From Bauldia sp. (GTDB taxonomy: Bacteria; Pseudomonadota; Alphaproteobacteria; Rhizobiales; Kaistiaceae), in assembly GCA_028284325.1 (NCBI GenBank), contig JANQRX010000010.1, forward strand, positions 186,001 to 250,000: a stretch of DNA of 64,000 bases. Reading direction: 5' to 3'. The translations under genes were made by a program, and so were the position numbers. Below are positions 52,736 to 61,550 of the stretch, in pieces (within the stretch, counting starts at the first letter, position 1; each line of letters starts with the position of its first letter). The notes under the pieces are model-generated. The model made no database searches. It was not told the origin of the DNA and saw nothing but the letters and a program-made list of their open reading frames with translations.

Positions 52736-52856
52736 GTCCTGTGTCTGCACCGCATCGCTTCGCTGCGGTGCAGACACAGGACGACGAGGGCCGTTGACAT
52801 CGACGTCATCCCGCTCGAGGTGCGGCATCTTCGATGACGCTCCGCAGGTGCGGGAT
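52736..52856. repeat. Dispersed two-hairpin intergenic element, copy B
   Basis: Hairpin 1 (52736-52782) is a perfect 19-bp stem with a 9-nt loop TCGCTTCGC. Hairpin 2 (52808-52856) is closed by ATCCCGC (52808-52814) and GCGGGAT (52850-52856), with TGCGG (52821-52825) pairing with CCGCA (52842-52846) inside. It is related to 33339-33475. It lies between the convergent ankyrin and LysR genes, where hairpin 1 could also terminate transcription from both sides. Confidence 0.8.
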
Positions 52857-52897
52857 CTCGTGCCTCCGCATGCCACGACAAACGAAATGACAGCCGG

Positions 52898-53812
52898 CTA
52901 ACTGAACCGACTCATATCCCGCGTCCGTTCGGCGTGGGCCGTGAGTTCCTCGCGCAACCAGGTTTCAAAGGCCTGGACCGCCTTCGGCTGTCGCGCGTGG
53001 CGCGGGACCACCAGCCAGTAGCCGACGCCGCTGGCATGGTGATCGCGAAACGGTGCGGCGAGGCGTCCGGACATGAGGGCGTCGCCGGCAAGCGTCTCCC
53101 AGGCCAGGAATACGCCCTGTCCGGTCATCGCCGCGTCGAGGCAGAGCGAGGCGTTGGAGAAGGTTGGTCCGTCGCCGAGCACGCCCTCGTCGAGCCCGTT
53201 GGGCTCCAGCCACACATCCCAGCCGAACATCGCGCCGGGGTCGCGGATGATCGGCACGTCGGCGAGATCGGCCGGCGTCGCCAGGCGTTCGGCCAAGGCC
53301 GTGCTGCACACCGGGAAGACGCGCTGGTCGAGCAGTTTGTGCGCCTCGACGCCGGGCCACGCACCGCCGCCCGCGCGAATGCACATATCGACGTCCGAGG
53401 CGTTGGGATCGACCACGTCGATGGTGGCGTCGACCCGGATGGGGATACCGGGGTGGGCGTCGTGGAAGTCCTGGAGGCGCCAGACCAGCCACTTCTCCGC
53501 GAATACCGGCGCGACCGAGACCGTCAGTGAATCGTGCGTCTCACGCCCGACAAGATCGACCGCGGCGGCCAGGTCGGACATGCCGCTGGCGAGCAGGCGC
53601 ACGACCTCCGCGCCGAGCGCCGTCGGTGCGAGCCCGCTCGGCCGGCGCTCGAACAGCGGGCGGCCCAGTTGCTGCTCGGCCTTGCGCACCTTCTGGCTGA
53701 CGGCGCCGACGGTGACGCCCATTTCGTCGGCCGCCGCCGCGAGGGAGCCGAGACGACCGACCGCCTCGATTGCCCGCAGGCCGCCGAGGTGCACCCGATT
53801 CAGGCTTTGCAT
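52898..53812 (-). CDS. LysR-family transcriptional regulator (GcvA-like)
   Basis: A 304-aa LysR regulator. The N-terminal winged helix contains LRAIEAVGRLGSLAAAADEM, GVTVGAVSQKVRKAEQQLGRPLFERRPSG; the effector domain follows (SVAPVFAEKWLVWRLQDFHDAHPGIPI), in the style of the GcvA/AmpR subgroup. The effector is unknown. The start ATG at 53812 has no purine-rich site upstream on its strand. TATAG-TAAAT-CTATA (just upstream) is a small palindrome that could be an autoregulatory site. Confidence 0.92.
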   Translation of the reverse strand: MQSLNRVHLGGLRAIEAVGRLGSLAAAADEMGVTVGAVSQKVRKAEQQLGRPLFERRPSGLAPTALGAEVVRLLASGMSDLAAAVDLVGRETHDSLTVSVAPVFAEKWLVWRLQDFHDAHPGIPIRVDATIDVVDPNASDVDMCIRAGGGAWPGVEAHKLLDQRVFPVCSTALAERLATPADLADVPIIRDPGAMFGWDVWLEPNGLDEGVLGDGPTFSNASLCLDAAMTGQGVFLAWETLAGDALMSGRLAAPFRDHHASGVGYWLVVPRHARQPKAVQAFETWLREELTAHAERTRDMSRFS

Positions 53813-54081
53813 ATAGTAAATCTATAGGAGGATGGAGAGAATATCCATGTAAAACAATATATTGGCTTCCTACTATGTAGCTATGCTAAATCTGATGAAA
53901 TCCCTGATGACACGCTTCGCGCCCCCGGTCGCCGAGCCCAGCGCACGCTTGCGCTGGCAGAGCGATCCGCTGGCCCATCCGCACATCCGCTGCATGACCG
54001 CGCACGAGATCGCCGACCTGCCGCTGCGCTCGGCCGTGATCTCGGAGAGGAATCCGGGCTCGAATCCGCATGGCGCGGTGA
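53813..54081. other. AT-rich intergenic region between LysR and the KAP NTPase gene
   Basis: The first 90 nt are distinctly AT-rich compared with the rest of the window and include TATAG-TAAAT-CTATA and an isolated AGGAGG at 53826-53831. Part of the region encodes a short ORF listed separately. No clear promoter pair or operator was identified; the AT-rich block is probably the divergent promoter region. Confidence 0.5.
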
Positions 54082-54191
54082 ATGCAACCCCGGATTGTGC
54101 TACTATGCCGCGAGGAAGCACGCGTTGGACCGTCGGTCGTGGAGCAGTCACAAGCCGAATCACCGCAGCCGGGTCCGGCTCCGAGCGTTGA
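53883..54191 (+). CDS. Possible small protein of unknown function
   Basis: A 102-codon frame beginning MLNLMKSLMTRFAPPVAEP. Its middle, LRWQSDPLAHPHIRCMTAHEIADLPL, has the look of short DUF1127-like proteins of this class in which a DPLxHPxI...ELADLP motif recurs. The last 45 codons have no such character and overlap the start of the NTPase gene by 110 nt, so the natural protein may be shorter or the ORF may have lost its original stop. I regard it as possible only. Confidence 0.35.
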   Translation: MLNLMKSLMTRFAPPVAEPSARLRWQSDPLAHPHIRCMTAHEIADLPLRSAVISERNPGSNPHGAVNATPDCATMPRGSTRWTVGRGAVTSRITAAGSGSER

Positions 54192-57100
54192 CAAACGCCA
54201 GGCCGGCATCCGCTACAGGCTGGCTATCGTCGCCTTGCTCGCAACGGCGACCGGTTCCCTCTACGGTTTTCTGCTGGACGGCTCCATTCGCGCTGACCCG
54301 TTCGATCCAAACCCGGGTTTGTGGTCCTGGCTGACCAGCGGTCAGCCACACTCGGCGCTGAGGACCATGCCTGTGGTCCCGATCGGTAACCGCGGCACGC
54401 TGACGCCTCGTCCTGTGCAGACGGCATGGATCAACTCGTCACGTTTCCCCAGCCTGGACGGTGGGATCGTGTTTGTGGACCCGACGGCGGCGCCGGCATC
54501 AGATAACTCTTCGATACAAACCGATCAGACAGCCCAAACGACCGCGGTTCAGGAGCAATCGCAAGCTCAGTCGGGCCTGCGATCAGTCCCCACCACCGCG
54601 GGATTGGACGGACCGATGATGGAAGCCTACTGCCTGCCGGGCGGCAGCCATTGTTGGGCAGTCGGTACATTCGGCACGGCGCTGCGATCGGTGAAGGGGG
54701 GCGAGACCTGGACACAGTTCACCACCAACACCGACAACGATCTTCGGTCGGTATTCTTCGTGACCGCGGACCGCGGTTGGGTCGTCGGCGACAACGGCAC
54801 GATCCTGGCCACGGAGACTGGCGGACAAAGCTGGGTCCGGCAGAACAGCGGCACCGACGATTTGTTGAGCTCAGTGACGTTCTATTCGTCGCGGGTCGGC
54901 TGGGCGGCGGGGCTCAATAGCATTCTGTCAACGACCGATGGTGGTACGACCTGGATCCCCCGGGTAGCAGCGAGCGAGAGTTTACTGAGTGCCGTGACGT
55001 TCATCTCGCCTCTGCAGGGTTGGGCGGCGGGGTTGAACGGTACCGTCCTGTCGACGCTCGACGGTGGTCGGGCCTGGGCCTTGCAGGACAGCGGCACCGA
55101 AGAAGCACTGAGCGCGATCTCTTTCGTGTCGCCGCAGCGTGGCTGGGCGGTCGGTCTGGGTGGCACGATTCTGTCGACCCTTGATGGTGGCGCGACTTGG
55201 GCCGGACAGGTCAGCGGCACCCGACGCAATCTCCTGTCGGTCCATTTTCAGGACGAGCAGATCGGCTGGGCGACGTCGGATTGGGGAGACGATGACGGTC
55301 GCCCGATCGTATTGCAGACACTGGATGGCGGTGGGAGCTGGGAGACGCTGTCCTACCGCCATCTCCCGGCGCCCTGGGTGCTTTACCTGGCGCTTCCCGG
55401 TCTGTTCCTTTCTCTCTATGGGGTCGTCATCACATATCGCCCCGCGCACCGGCGGTCGGACGAAGAAGGGATCGCCACGACCGGACGTGCCGACCGGCCG
55501 ATCGGCTGGCACGACCGGGATGTGTTGGGCCTCAAGCACATCGCGCTCGGCATTTCACGGTTCCTGCGAAACACACGTACCGAGCCGCCGTTAACCATCG
55601 CCGTGACCGGCCGTTGGGGAACCGGCAAGAGCTCGCTGATGAACCTCATCGCGGAGGACCTGAAGCGCTACGGTACCAGTGCGATCTGGTTCAACGCATG
55701 GCATCACCAGAACGAGGACCATCTGCTCGCAGCGCTGCTGGAGAACATCCGTGCCCAGGCCGTGCCGCCCCTGTGGCGCTTGTCGGGGATCGTCTTCCGC
55801 ACCCGCTTGGCGTTCGGCCGCTTGAAGCGTTCGCTTGCCGGCATAGCGATCCTGGTCGGTGCAGTCGTGTCGGCCTGGCTGATCGCTCGCTCCCAATTCG
55901 TAGAACTAAGTCTTCCGTTCGACCTCGACGTGGCGAAAATCGCGAACAGCGCACTCTACGTCGCAACCGGCGGCCTGATGGCCCAGTTGGGGCGGCTCAG
56001 GCTGAAGCCCGCGCAGCTGATGGCGACGCTGTCGACAAAGGCCCGCGTCAGGCAGTTCACCGAGCAGTTGGGCTTCCGCCATCACTTCGCCCGGGAGTTT
56101 GGCGACGTGTGTGACGCGCTGAGATACGGTTCCAATCCGGGCCTCGTGATTTTTATCGACGACCTCGATCGCTGCCGGTCCAAGAAGGTGCTGCAGGTTC
56201 TTGAATCGGTGAACTTCCTGGCGACAGCCGGCCGCTGCTTCATCTTTCTCGGTATCGACGAGGAAAAGGTCATCAGTTCCGTTGCCGACAGCTTCGAGGG
56301 GTCGGTCCTGGTTCTGCCGAAAGATGCGTCCGACGAAAAGAAAGCCGACACGGTTGAATCCGACGAAGGGTCGCTTGGCAACGACACACCGAGGCTCGAC
56401 GGTAACGGCGGTCCATCCATGCCCGCCGAGCCGAAACGCGATGGACGAAAGCTCGCCGAGTTTGCCGACCACTACCTTGAGAAGCTGATCAACATTTCCG
56501 TGCCCGTGCCGGAGGCAACGGTGGCGACAAGCGCTGCCCTGTTCGGCACGGATGTCGGTGAGGAGACCAGCCCTTGGCCGGACCGGGTTCGCCGCATGAT
56601 CAGGGCCGCGCCGGATGTTGGCGGACCCGCGGTCATCATTGCCGCCGCATGTGCCATGATCTTGCTGGCAAATCCTACGGCCACGACCTCCGCTGACGCC
56701 GAAAACGGACAGGTCGGCACCGATGGCGGGAGCGTGGGCGAAGGAACCGCGGCCACGCGAACGGACAGCGATGTCGGAAGTGCCGAGGTCGAACGCACCG
56801 CGCAGGCTCCGGCCGTTGTCAGCGCCAGCGCGCTTGGCCCCAATTTGGTCGGACGCCTGACGGTGCCGTTCGCCGCCGCGGGGTTGCTGGCGGGTCTGGT
56901 TCTTCTTCGGCGCAGCTCCAGGAGCGTCAGCGGCAAGATATCCGACTCCGCCGATTTCGCCTCGGCGCTGAACATCTGGCATTCGACGTTCTTTGCGACC
57001 AACCCGACGCCACGTGGCGTCAAACGCCATCACAACCGGCTGCGCCTCTACGCCATGCGCCTGCGTCCGCAAGAGCGGCCATCGGACTGGATCGACCAGA

Positions 57101-57444
57101 TATTCGGTGCTGAGCCTGTGTCGTCAGCCGACACCGCCAACGGACGCGACGCCGGCGTCACGATATCGGAAGAGAAGATCGTTGCACTGGGTGCCCTCCA
57201 GGCGCTCGATCCGGGCCTGCTTCAACTGGAGCCGACGGAAATCAAATCAGCCTTCGAGGACCGGGCGACGGACGCATGGGCCTCGGCGGAGAGCGAGGTG
57301 GACGCAAACGGCAGGGGGCAGGCGATGTTCCCGAAGCCGTGGGAAGCTTTCGACCGCTTCGAGGAACACTTTGGTGGTCAATGGCCGCCAACAGCGGACG
57401 AATTGGAGAGCTTTCGCGCTTTGACGCGCAGTGTCAGGGCTTGA
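54082..57444 (+). CDS. Membrane YCF48-like propeller / KAP P-loop NTPase fusion
   Basis: A 1120-aa protein that I predict to span the membrane six times. TM1 is at about 46-66. Residues 191-425 are six YCF48/BNR-like repeats of 40-41 aa, each with GWxxG near the start and STxDGGxxW (starts 191, 232, 273, 313, 354, 395). TM2 is at about 432-453. The KAP NTPase follows: Walker A GRWGTGKSS (510-518), KAP motif WFNAWHHQNEDHLL, two helices (585-605, about 622-640), Walker B LVIFIDDLD (688-696), then RCFIFLGIDEEKV and YLEKLINISVPVPEA. TM5 is near 850 and TM6 near 930. The propeller would be periplasmic and the NTPase cytoplasmic. The start may instead be GTG 54139. Role unknown. Confidence 0.88.
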   Translation: MQPRIVLLCREEARVGPSVVEQSQAESPQPGPAPSVDKRQAGIRYRLAIVALLATATGSLYGFLLDGSIRADPFDPNPGLWSWLTSGQPHSALRTMPVVPIGNRGTLTPRPVQTAWINSSRFPSLDGGIVFVDPTAAPASDNSSIQTDQTAQTTAVQEQSQAQSGLRSVPTTAGLDGPMMEAYCLPGGSHCWAVGTFGTALRSVKGGETWTQFTTNTDNDLRSVFFVTADRGWVVGDNGTILATETGGQSWVRQNSGTDDLLSSVTFYSSRVGWAAGLNSILSTTDGGTTWIPRVAASESLLSAVTFISPLQGWAAGLNGTVLSTLDGGRAWALQDSGTEEALSAISFVSPQRGWAVGLGGTILSTLDGGATWAGQVSGTRRNLLSVHFQDEQIGWATSDWGDDDGRPIVLQTLDGGGSWETLSYRHLPAPWVLYLALPGLFLSLYGVVITYRPAHRRSDEEGIATTGRADRPIGWHDRDVLGLKHIALGISRFLRNTRTEPPLTIAVTGRWGTGKSSLMNLIAEDLKRYGTSAIWFNAWHHQNEDHLLAALLENIRAQAVPPLWRLSGIVFRTRLAFGRLKRSLAGIAILVGAVVSAWLIARSQFVELSLPFDLDVAKIANSALYVATGGLMAQLGRLRLKPAQLMATLSTKARVRQFTEQLGFRHHFAREFGDVCDALRYGSNPGLVIFIDDLDRCRSKKVLQVLESVNFLATAGRCFIFLGIDEEKVISSVADSFEGSVLVLPKDASDEKKADTVESDEGSLGNDTPRLDGNGGPSMPAEPKRDGRKLAEFADHYLEKLINISVPVPEATVATSAALFGTDVGEETSPWPDRVRRMIRAAPDVGGPAVIIAAACAMILLANPTATTSADAENGQVGTDGGSVGEGTAATRTDSDVGSAEVERTAQAPAVVSASALGPNLVGRLTVPFAAAGLLAGLVLLRRSSRSVSGKISDSADFASALNIWHSTFFATNPTPRGVKRHHNRLRLYAMRLRPQERPSDWIDQIFGAEPVSSADTANGRDAGVTISEEKIVALGALQALDPGLLQLEPTEIKSAFEDRATDAWASAESEVDANGRGQAMFPKPWEAFDRFEEHFGGQWPPTADELESFRALTRSVRA

Positions 57445-57451
57445 TCGGTCG

Positions 57452-57468
57452 ACGTCGTCGACCTGACC
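57452..57468. terminator. Possible terminator hairpin after the KAP NTPase gene
   Basis: GGTCGAC and GTCGACC form a perfect 7-bp inverted repeat around GTC, 8 nt after the NTPase stop codon and before the convergent hydrolase gene. No U-run follows, so intrinsic termination is uncertain. Confidence 0.35.
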
Positions 57469-57510
57469 CTGGTGCGCGCGGCCTTCTAAGTCGCCTCAGG
57501 ACAACCTGGT

Positions 57511-58560
57511 CTAGCTCCAGCCGCCGCGCTTGGTCATGTAGAACACGTGGCGGCCGATCTTCTCCATCCTGTTCATCTTCCGCGCCCAGCGGGGCCGCAC
57601 ATAGGTGGCGTGGTAGTGGGTCGCCGCACCGATGTCGTCCATGAACAGCGTGCGCCTGTCGTCGAGCACCCGGTCGGCGAGTTCGGTCGCCGCCGCCCAC
57701 GACTTCTTGTCGGTGATGCGGTCCCGGATGCCGTCGCAGGCGAAGGAGAACTGGCAGCGGTTGCGCTTGTGCTTGTTCTGGTAGACGACGCTGCAGATGG
57801 TGTTGGGGTAGGCGGGGTTCTTCAGCCGGTTCAGGACGACCTGGGCCACCGCGATGCGCCCGCGTTCCGGCTCGCCCCGCGCCTCGAAGTAGATCGCATT
57901 GGCCAGGCACCGGCGTTCCTTCTTCGATCTGGCCGAGTCGGGCACGGCATAGTTCACCCAGGCATGGGTTTGGCGGATGTCGGGATCGAGCACGATGCCG
58001 GATTCCGCGCCCTTGCCCATCACCGCCTTGAACGGGGGATCGCTTTCCGGCGCGTCGTCGGCGGGTGCATAGGCGAGAAGCTTGGGCGCTTCGGGTGCGG
58101 CTTCTTCACCGGTCTCGGTGGCCGGGGCCTCGGCCGTCGCGGCAGCCTCCGCGGCCGTCTCGGCGACGGGCGCGTCGGGGCGGATGAAGGCCATGGAATG
58201 GCCGGCGGTGGAGTCGACGATCGGATCGAACAGCGTGTCGTCGCCGAGCAGGCCGGCGACATAGGCCAGCCGTTGCGGACCGCTGGCCTCGCTCGCGCGG
58301 CTGGTGCTCGCCAGTCCGATGGTACCGGTCACGGTCGGGTCGACAGCGACGGTCGTGGCCTTGTCGAGGCCGGGACCGATCAGGGCGGCGACGCGACGGA
58401 TGTCGCCCTTGTCGTCGACCCGGTCGCGTGCGCTCAGATGAACGCGCCAGCGGTCGGCGTCCTCGATATTTGCCTGGAACCTGAACAGCGCGTCCTGGTG
58501 GGAGATGGCCTGCGTCGACAGGGCCAGGAAGAAGCCCGCGAACAAGACCCGCTCGGCCAT
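57511..58560 (-). CDS. SleB/CwlJ-type cell wall hydrolase
   Basis: A 349-aa protein with an N-terminal membrane/signal segment (VLFAGFFLALSTQAISH), an Ala/Glu-rich linker, and a C-terminal Hydrolase_2 (SleB) domain from about residue 220. Its motifs are ERRCLANAIYFEARGEPERG, VAQVVLNRLKNPAYPNTIC with the catalytic-Glu region upstream, QFSFACDGI, and GAATHYHATYVRPRWARKM. It is predicted to cleave peptidoglycan (lytic transglycosylase activity in the family). The frame also opens at GTG 58629; ATG 58560 gives the cleaner signal segment. A TTAACC palindrome lies about 115 nt upstream. Confidence 0.9.
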   Translation of the reverse strand: MAERVLFAGFFLALSTQAISHQDALFRFQANIEDADRWRVHLSARDRVDDKGDIRRVAALIGPGLDKATTVAVDPTVTGTIGLASTSRASEASGPQRLAYVAGLLGDDTLFDPIVDSTAGHSMAFIRPDAPVAETAAEAAATAEAPATETGEEAAPEAPKLLAYAPADDAPESDPPFKAVMGKGAESGIVLDPDIRQTHAWVNYAVPDSARSKKERRCLANAIYFEARGEPERGRIAVAQVVLNRLKNPAYPNTICSVVYQNKHKRNRCQFSFACDGIRDRITDKKSWAAATELADRVLDDRRTLFMDDIGAATHYHATYVRPRWARKMNRMEKIGRHVFYMTKRGGWS

Positions 58561-58675
58561 TGTGCGCTTGTGCAGCCTTGGCCGCCGTACCCCACGAACA
58601 ATCAACGCCTCACTCCACCCACGCAACACACACGCTCGCCCGCCCCCATCGCGGGCGACACCTCATTGAAGCAGC

Positions 58676-58698
58676 ATTAACCTTGAAAGACGGTTAAT
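58676..58698. promoter_or_regulatory. ATTAACC-n9-GGTTAAT palindrome (candidate CtrA site)
   Basis: ATTAACC (58676-58682) and GGTTAAT (58692-58698) form a perfect 7-bp inverted repeat with a 9-nt centre. It lies between the ppdK stop and the start of the cell-wall hydrolase gene, on the upstream side of the hydrolase. TTAACC resembles half-sites bound by CtrA in alphaproteobacteria, and septation/peptidoglycan genes are typical CtrA targets. Regulator identity is inferred. Confidence 0.5.
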
Positions 58699-58739
58699 CC
58701 GCCGCGGCAATGTCGATCGGTCCGATTTGGCCGGTGGAT

Positions 58740-61448
58740 TCAGGCGAGAGTGGGCAGCCCGTCGGGCGTTGCGGGGGAAAGTTCGGGGCTTGAGCGCGTC
58801 AGAAGTGAGGCATGCGCCGCCGCCAGCCGCGCGATCGGCACGCGGTAGGGCGAGCAGGACACGTAGTCGAGCCCGATTCTCTCGCAGAACATGATCGATG
58901 CCGGGTCGCCGCCATGCTCGCCGCAGATGCCGAGCTTCAGATCGGCGCGCGCCCGGCGGCCTTGCTCCGCCGCCATGCGCACCAGCATGCCGACGCCGTC
59001 CTGGTCGATGGTCACGAACGGATCGGCGGGCAGGATGCCGCTCGCCACATAGTGGCCCATGAAGGCGCCGGCGTCGTCACGGGAGATGCCGAATGCCGTC
59101 TGCGTCAGGTCGTTGGTGCCGAACGAGAAGAACTCGGCCCGTGCGGCAATGTCGGCGGCCGCGACCGCGGCTCGCGGCAGCTCGATCATCGTGCCCACCG
59201 TGTAGGCCGGCACCGATCCCCGCTCGGCCTCGATCGCCCGGGCGGTGCGTTCGATCACCTCGGACACGGCCTCGAGCTCGGTTCGCGACGACACCAGCGG
59301 CACCATGATCTCCGGCTCGACCGCCTCGCCGCCCTTGGCGCCGACCTCGAGGGCCGCCTCGAGGATCGCGCGCACCTGCACCTCGGCGATCTCGGGGTAG
59401 GAGACGGCGAGCCGGCAGCCGCGATGGCCGAGCATCGGATTGACCTCTTGGAGCGCTTGGGCGCGCTCGCGCAGCCGGGCTGCGTCGGCGCCCATGGCTT
59501 CGGCCACCTCCGCGATCTCGCTGGCCTTGGGCAGGAACTCGTGCAGCGGCGGGTCGAGCAGCCGGATGGTCACCGGCAGGCCGCGCATGATCTCGAACAG
59601 GGCGACGAAGTCCGCGCGCTGCATCGGCAAGAGCTTGGCGAGCGCTCGGCGGCGATGGGTCTCGTCCTCGGCCAGGATCATCTCGCGCACCGCCTGGATG
59701 CGGTCGCCGTCAAAGAACATGTGCTCCGTGCGGCAAAGGCCGATGCCTTCCGCGCCGAACGATCGCGCGGTGCGCGCGTCCGGCGACGTTTCCGCGTTGG
59801 CGCGGACGTCGAGGCGCCGGCGCTCATCGGCCCAGGTCATCAGTTGCGCGAACTCGTCGGAGAGCTCCGGCTGCTGCATCTCCACCGCGCCGGCCAGCAC
59901 CTCGCCGGTCGATCCGTCGATGGTGATGGTCTCGCCGGCCTTGAAGGTGCGGCCGTCGGCGGTCAGCGTCCCGGCGTCGTAGTCGACCCGCAGGCTGCCG
60001 GCGCCCGACACGCAGGGCTTGCCCATCCCGCGTGCGACGACCGCCGCGTGGCTGGTCATGCCGCCCCGCGTGGTCAGGATGCCCTCGGCCGCGTGCATGC
60101 CGTGGATGTCCTCGGGGCTGGTCTCGACGCGAACCAGAATGACCGGGTAGCCCTTGGCCTTCTGTTCCTCCGCCTGGTCGGCGGTGAACACGATCTCGCC
60201 GCTCGCCGCGCCCGGCGATGCCGGCAGGCCGCGGCCGATGGTGTCACGCGTGGCGTGGGGGGCGATGGTCGGGTGGAGGAGCTGGTTGAGGGCCTCGGGA
60301 TCGATCCTGAGCACCGCGTCGTCGGCCGAGATCATGCCCTCGCGGACCATGTCGACGGCGATCCTGATCGCCGCCTTGGCCGTGCGCTTGCCGCTGCGCG
60401 CCTGCAGCATCCACAGCTTGCCGTTCTCGACCGTGAACTCCAGGTCCTGCATCTCGCGATAATGCGCTTCGAGGCGGGTGCAGATATCGGCGAACTCGTC
60501 GAACACCGCCGGCATGGCCGCCTGCAGCGACGGCTTGTCGGAACCCGAGGCGAGCCGCGCCTCCTCGGTCAGATCCTGCGGTGTGCGGATGCCGGCAACG
60601 ACGTCCTCGCCCTGGGCGTTGACCAGGAACTCGCCGTAGAGCGCCTTTTCGCCTGTCGACGGGTTGCGCGTGAAGGCAACGCCGGTGGCGGAGTTGCCGC
60701 CCATATTGCCGAACACCATGGCCTGGACGTTGACGGCTGTGCCCCAGTCGGCCGGGATGTTGTTGAGGCGCCGGTAGGTGATCGCGCGCTGGTTCATCCA
60801 CGAGGCGAACACGGCGCCGATCGCACCCCAGAGCTGTTCCTGCGGGTCTTGCGGAAAGCCGTGCCCCAGTTCGTCGGCGACGATCGCCTTGAAGGCGTCG
60901 ACAATCTCCACCCAGTCGTCGCCCTGCATGTCGGTGTCGTTGAGGTAGCCGCGCTGGTCCTTGTGCGCGCTCAGCTTCGACTCGAACAGGTGATGATCGA
61001 GCCCGAGCACCACGTCGCCGTACATCTGGATGAAGCGGCGGTAGGAATCGTAGGCGAAGCGGCGATCGGCCTCCTGCGCCAGCGCCTCGACGGTGGCGTC
61101 GTTGAGGCCGAGATTGAGGACCGTGTCCATCATGCCCGGCATCGACGCCCGCGAACCGGAGCGCACCGACACCAGCAGCGGCCGCGCGGCGTCGCCAAAG
61201 GTGCGGCCGACGATCCGGCCGACCTCGGCCAAGGCCTCCTCGACCTGTGGCTTCAGTTCGTCAGGCAGGTGCCGGTCGTGATCGTAGTAATGGGTGCACG
61301 CTTCGGTCGTGACGGTGAATCCGGGCGGGACCGGCAGGCCGAGATTGGCCATTTCGGCCAGATTGGCCCCCTTGCCGCCCAGCAGGTCGCGCATATCGGC
61401 GCGGCCATCGGCCCGGCCGCCGCCGAACGCATAGGTCCATTTACGCAT
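58740..61448 (-). CDS. ppdK: Pyruvate, phosphate dikinase
   Basis: Interconverts pyruvate, ATP and Pi with PEP, AMP and PPi; here it probably serves gluconeogenesis or PPi-dependent glycolysis. The 902-aa protein has LGGKGANLAEMANLGLPVPPG (ATP-binding), NMGGNSATGVAFTRNPSTGEK, the phospho-His motif GGMTSHAAVVARGMGKPC near residue 472, and the PEP domain with EFFSFGTNDLTQTAFGISRDD and GICGEHGGDPASI. The ATG at 61448 is preceded by a 102-nt gap from the regulator gene. No PPDK regulatory protein is in the window. Confidence 0.98.
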   Translation of the reverse strand: MRKWTYAFGGGRADGRADMRDLLGGKGANLAEMANLGLPVPPGFTVTTEACTHYYDHDRHLPDELKPQVEEALAEVGRIVGRTFGDAARPLLVSVRSGSRASMPGMMDTVLNLGLNDATVEALAQEADRRFAYDSYRRFIQMYGDVVLGLDHHLFESKLSAHKDQRGYLNDTDMQGDDWVEIVDAFKAIVADELGHGFPQDPQEQLWGAIGAVFASWMNQRAITYRRLNNIPADWGTAVNVQAMVFGNMGGNSATGVAFTRNPSTGEKALYGEFLVNAQGEDVVAGIRTPQDLTEEARLASGSDKPSLQAAMPAVFDEFADICTRLEAHYREMQDLEFTVENGKLWMLQARSGKRTAKAAIRIAVDMVREGMISADDAVLRIDPEALNQLLHPTIAPHATRDTIGRGLPASPGAASGEIVFTADQAEEQKAKGYPVILVRVETSPEDIHGMHAAEGILTTRGGMTSHAAVVARGMGKPCVSGAGSLRVDYDAGTLTADGRTFKAGETITIDGSTGEVLAGAVEMQQPELSDEFAQLMTWADERRRLDVRANAETSPDARTARSFGAEGIGLCRTEHMFFDGDRIQAVREMILAEDETHRRRALAKLLPMQRADFVALFEIMRGLPVTIRLLDPPLHEFLPKASEIAEVAEAMGADAARLRERAQALQEVNPMLGHRGCRLAVSYPEIAEVQVRAILEAALEVGAKGGEAVEPEIMVPLVSSRTELEAVSEVIERTARAIEAERGSVPAYTVGTMIELPRAAVAAADIAARAEFFSFGTNDLTQTAFGISRDDAGAFMGHYVASGILPADPFVTIDQDGVGMLVRMAAEQGRRARADLKLGICGEHGGDPASIMFCERIGLDYVSCSPYRVPIARLAAAHASLLTRSSPELSPATPDGLPTLA

Positions 61449-61550
61449 GACGATCCCCGTCGTGTCGCTGCGGTGGGCCGTTAGTAGCCAACCGCCGGGT
61501 GCACTGCAACAATCGCCGTTGTCGCATCGGCGGCAACAGGGTTGTAACCG

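Noticed and set aside
53832-53852. Possible mini-ORF (ATG GAG AGA ATA TCC ATG TAA) after AGGAGG
   Set aside because: Only six codons with the start directly abutting the Shine-Dalgarno-like sequence; no evidence of translation.
55591-55598. TTAACCAT CtrA-like site
   Set aside because: It lies inside the coding region of the KAP NTPase and forms part of conserved codons.
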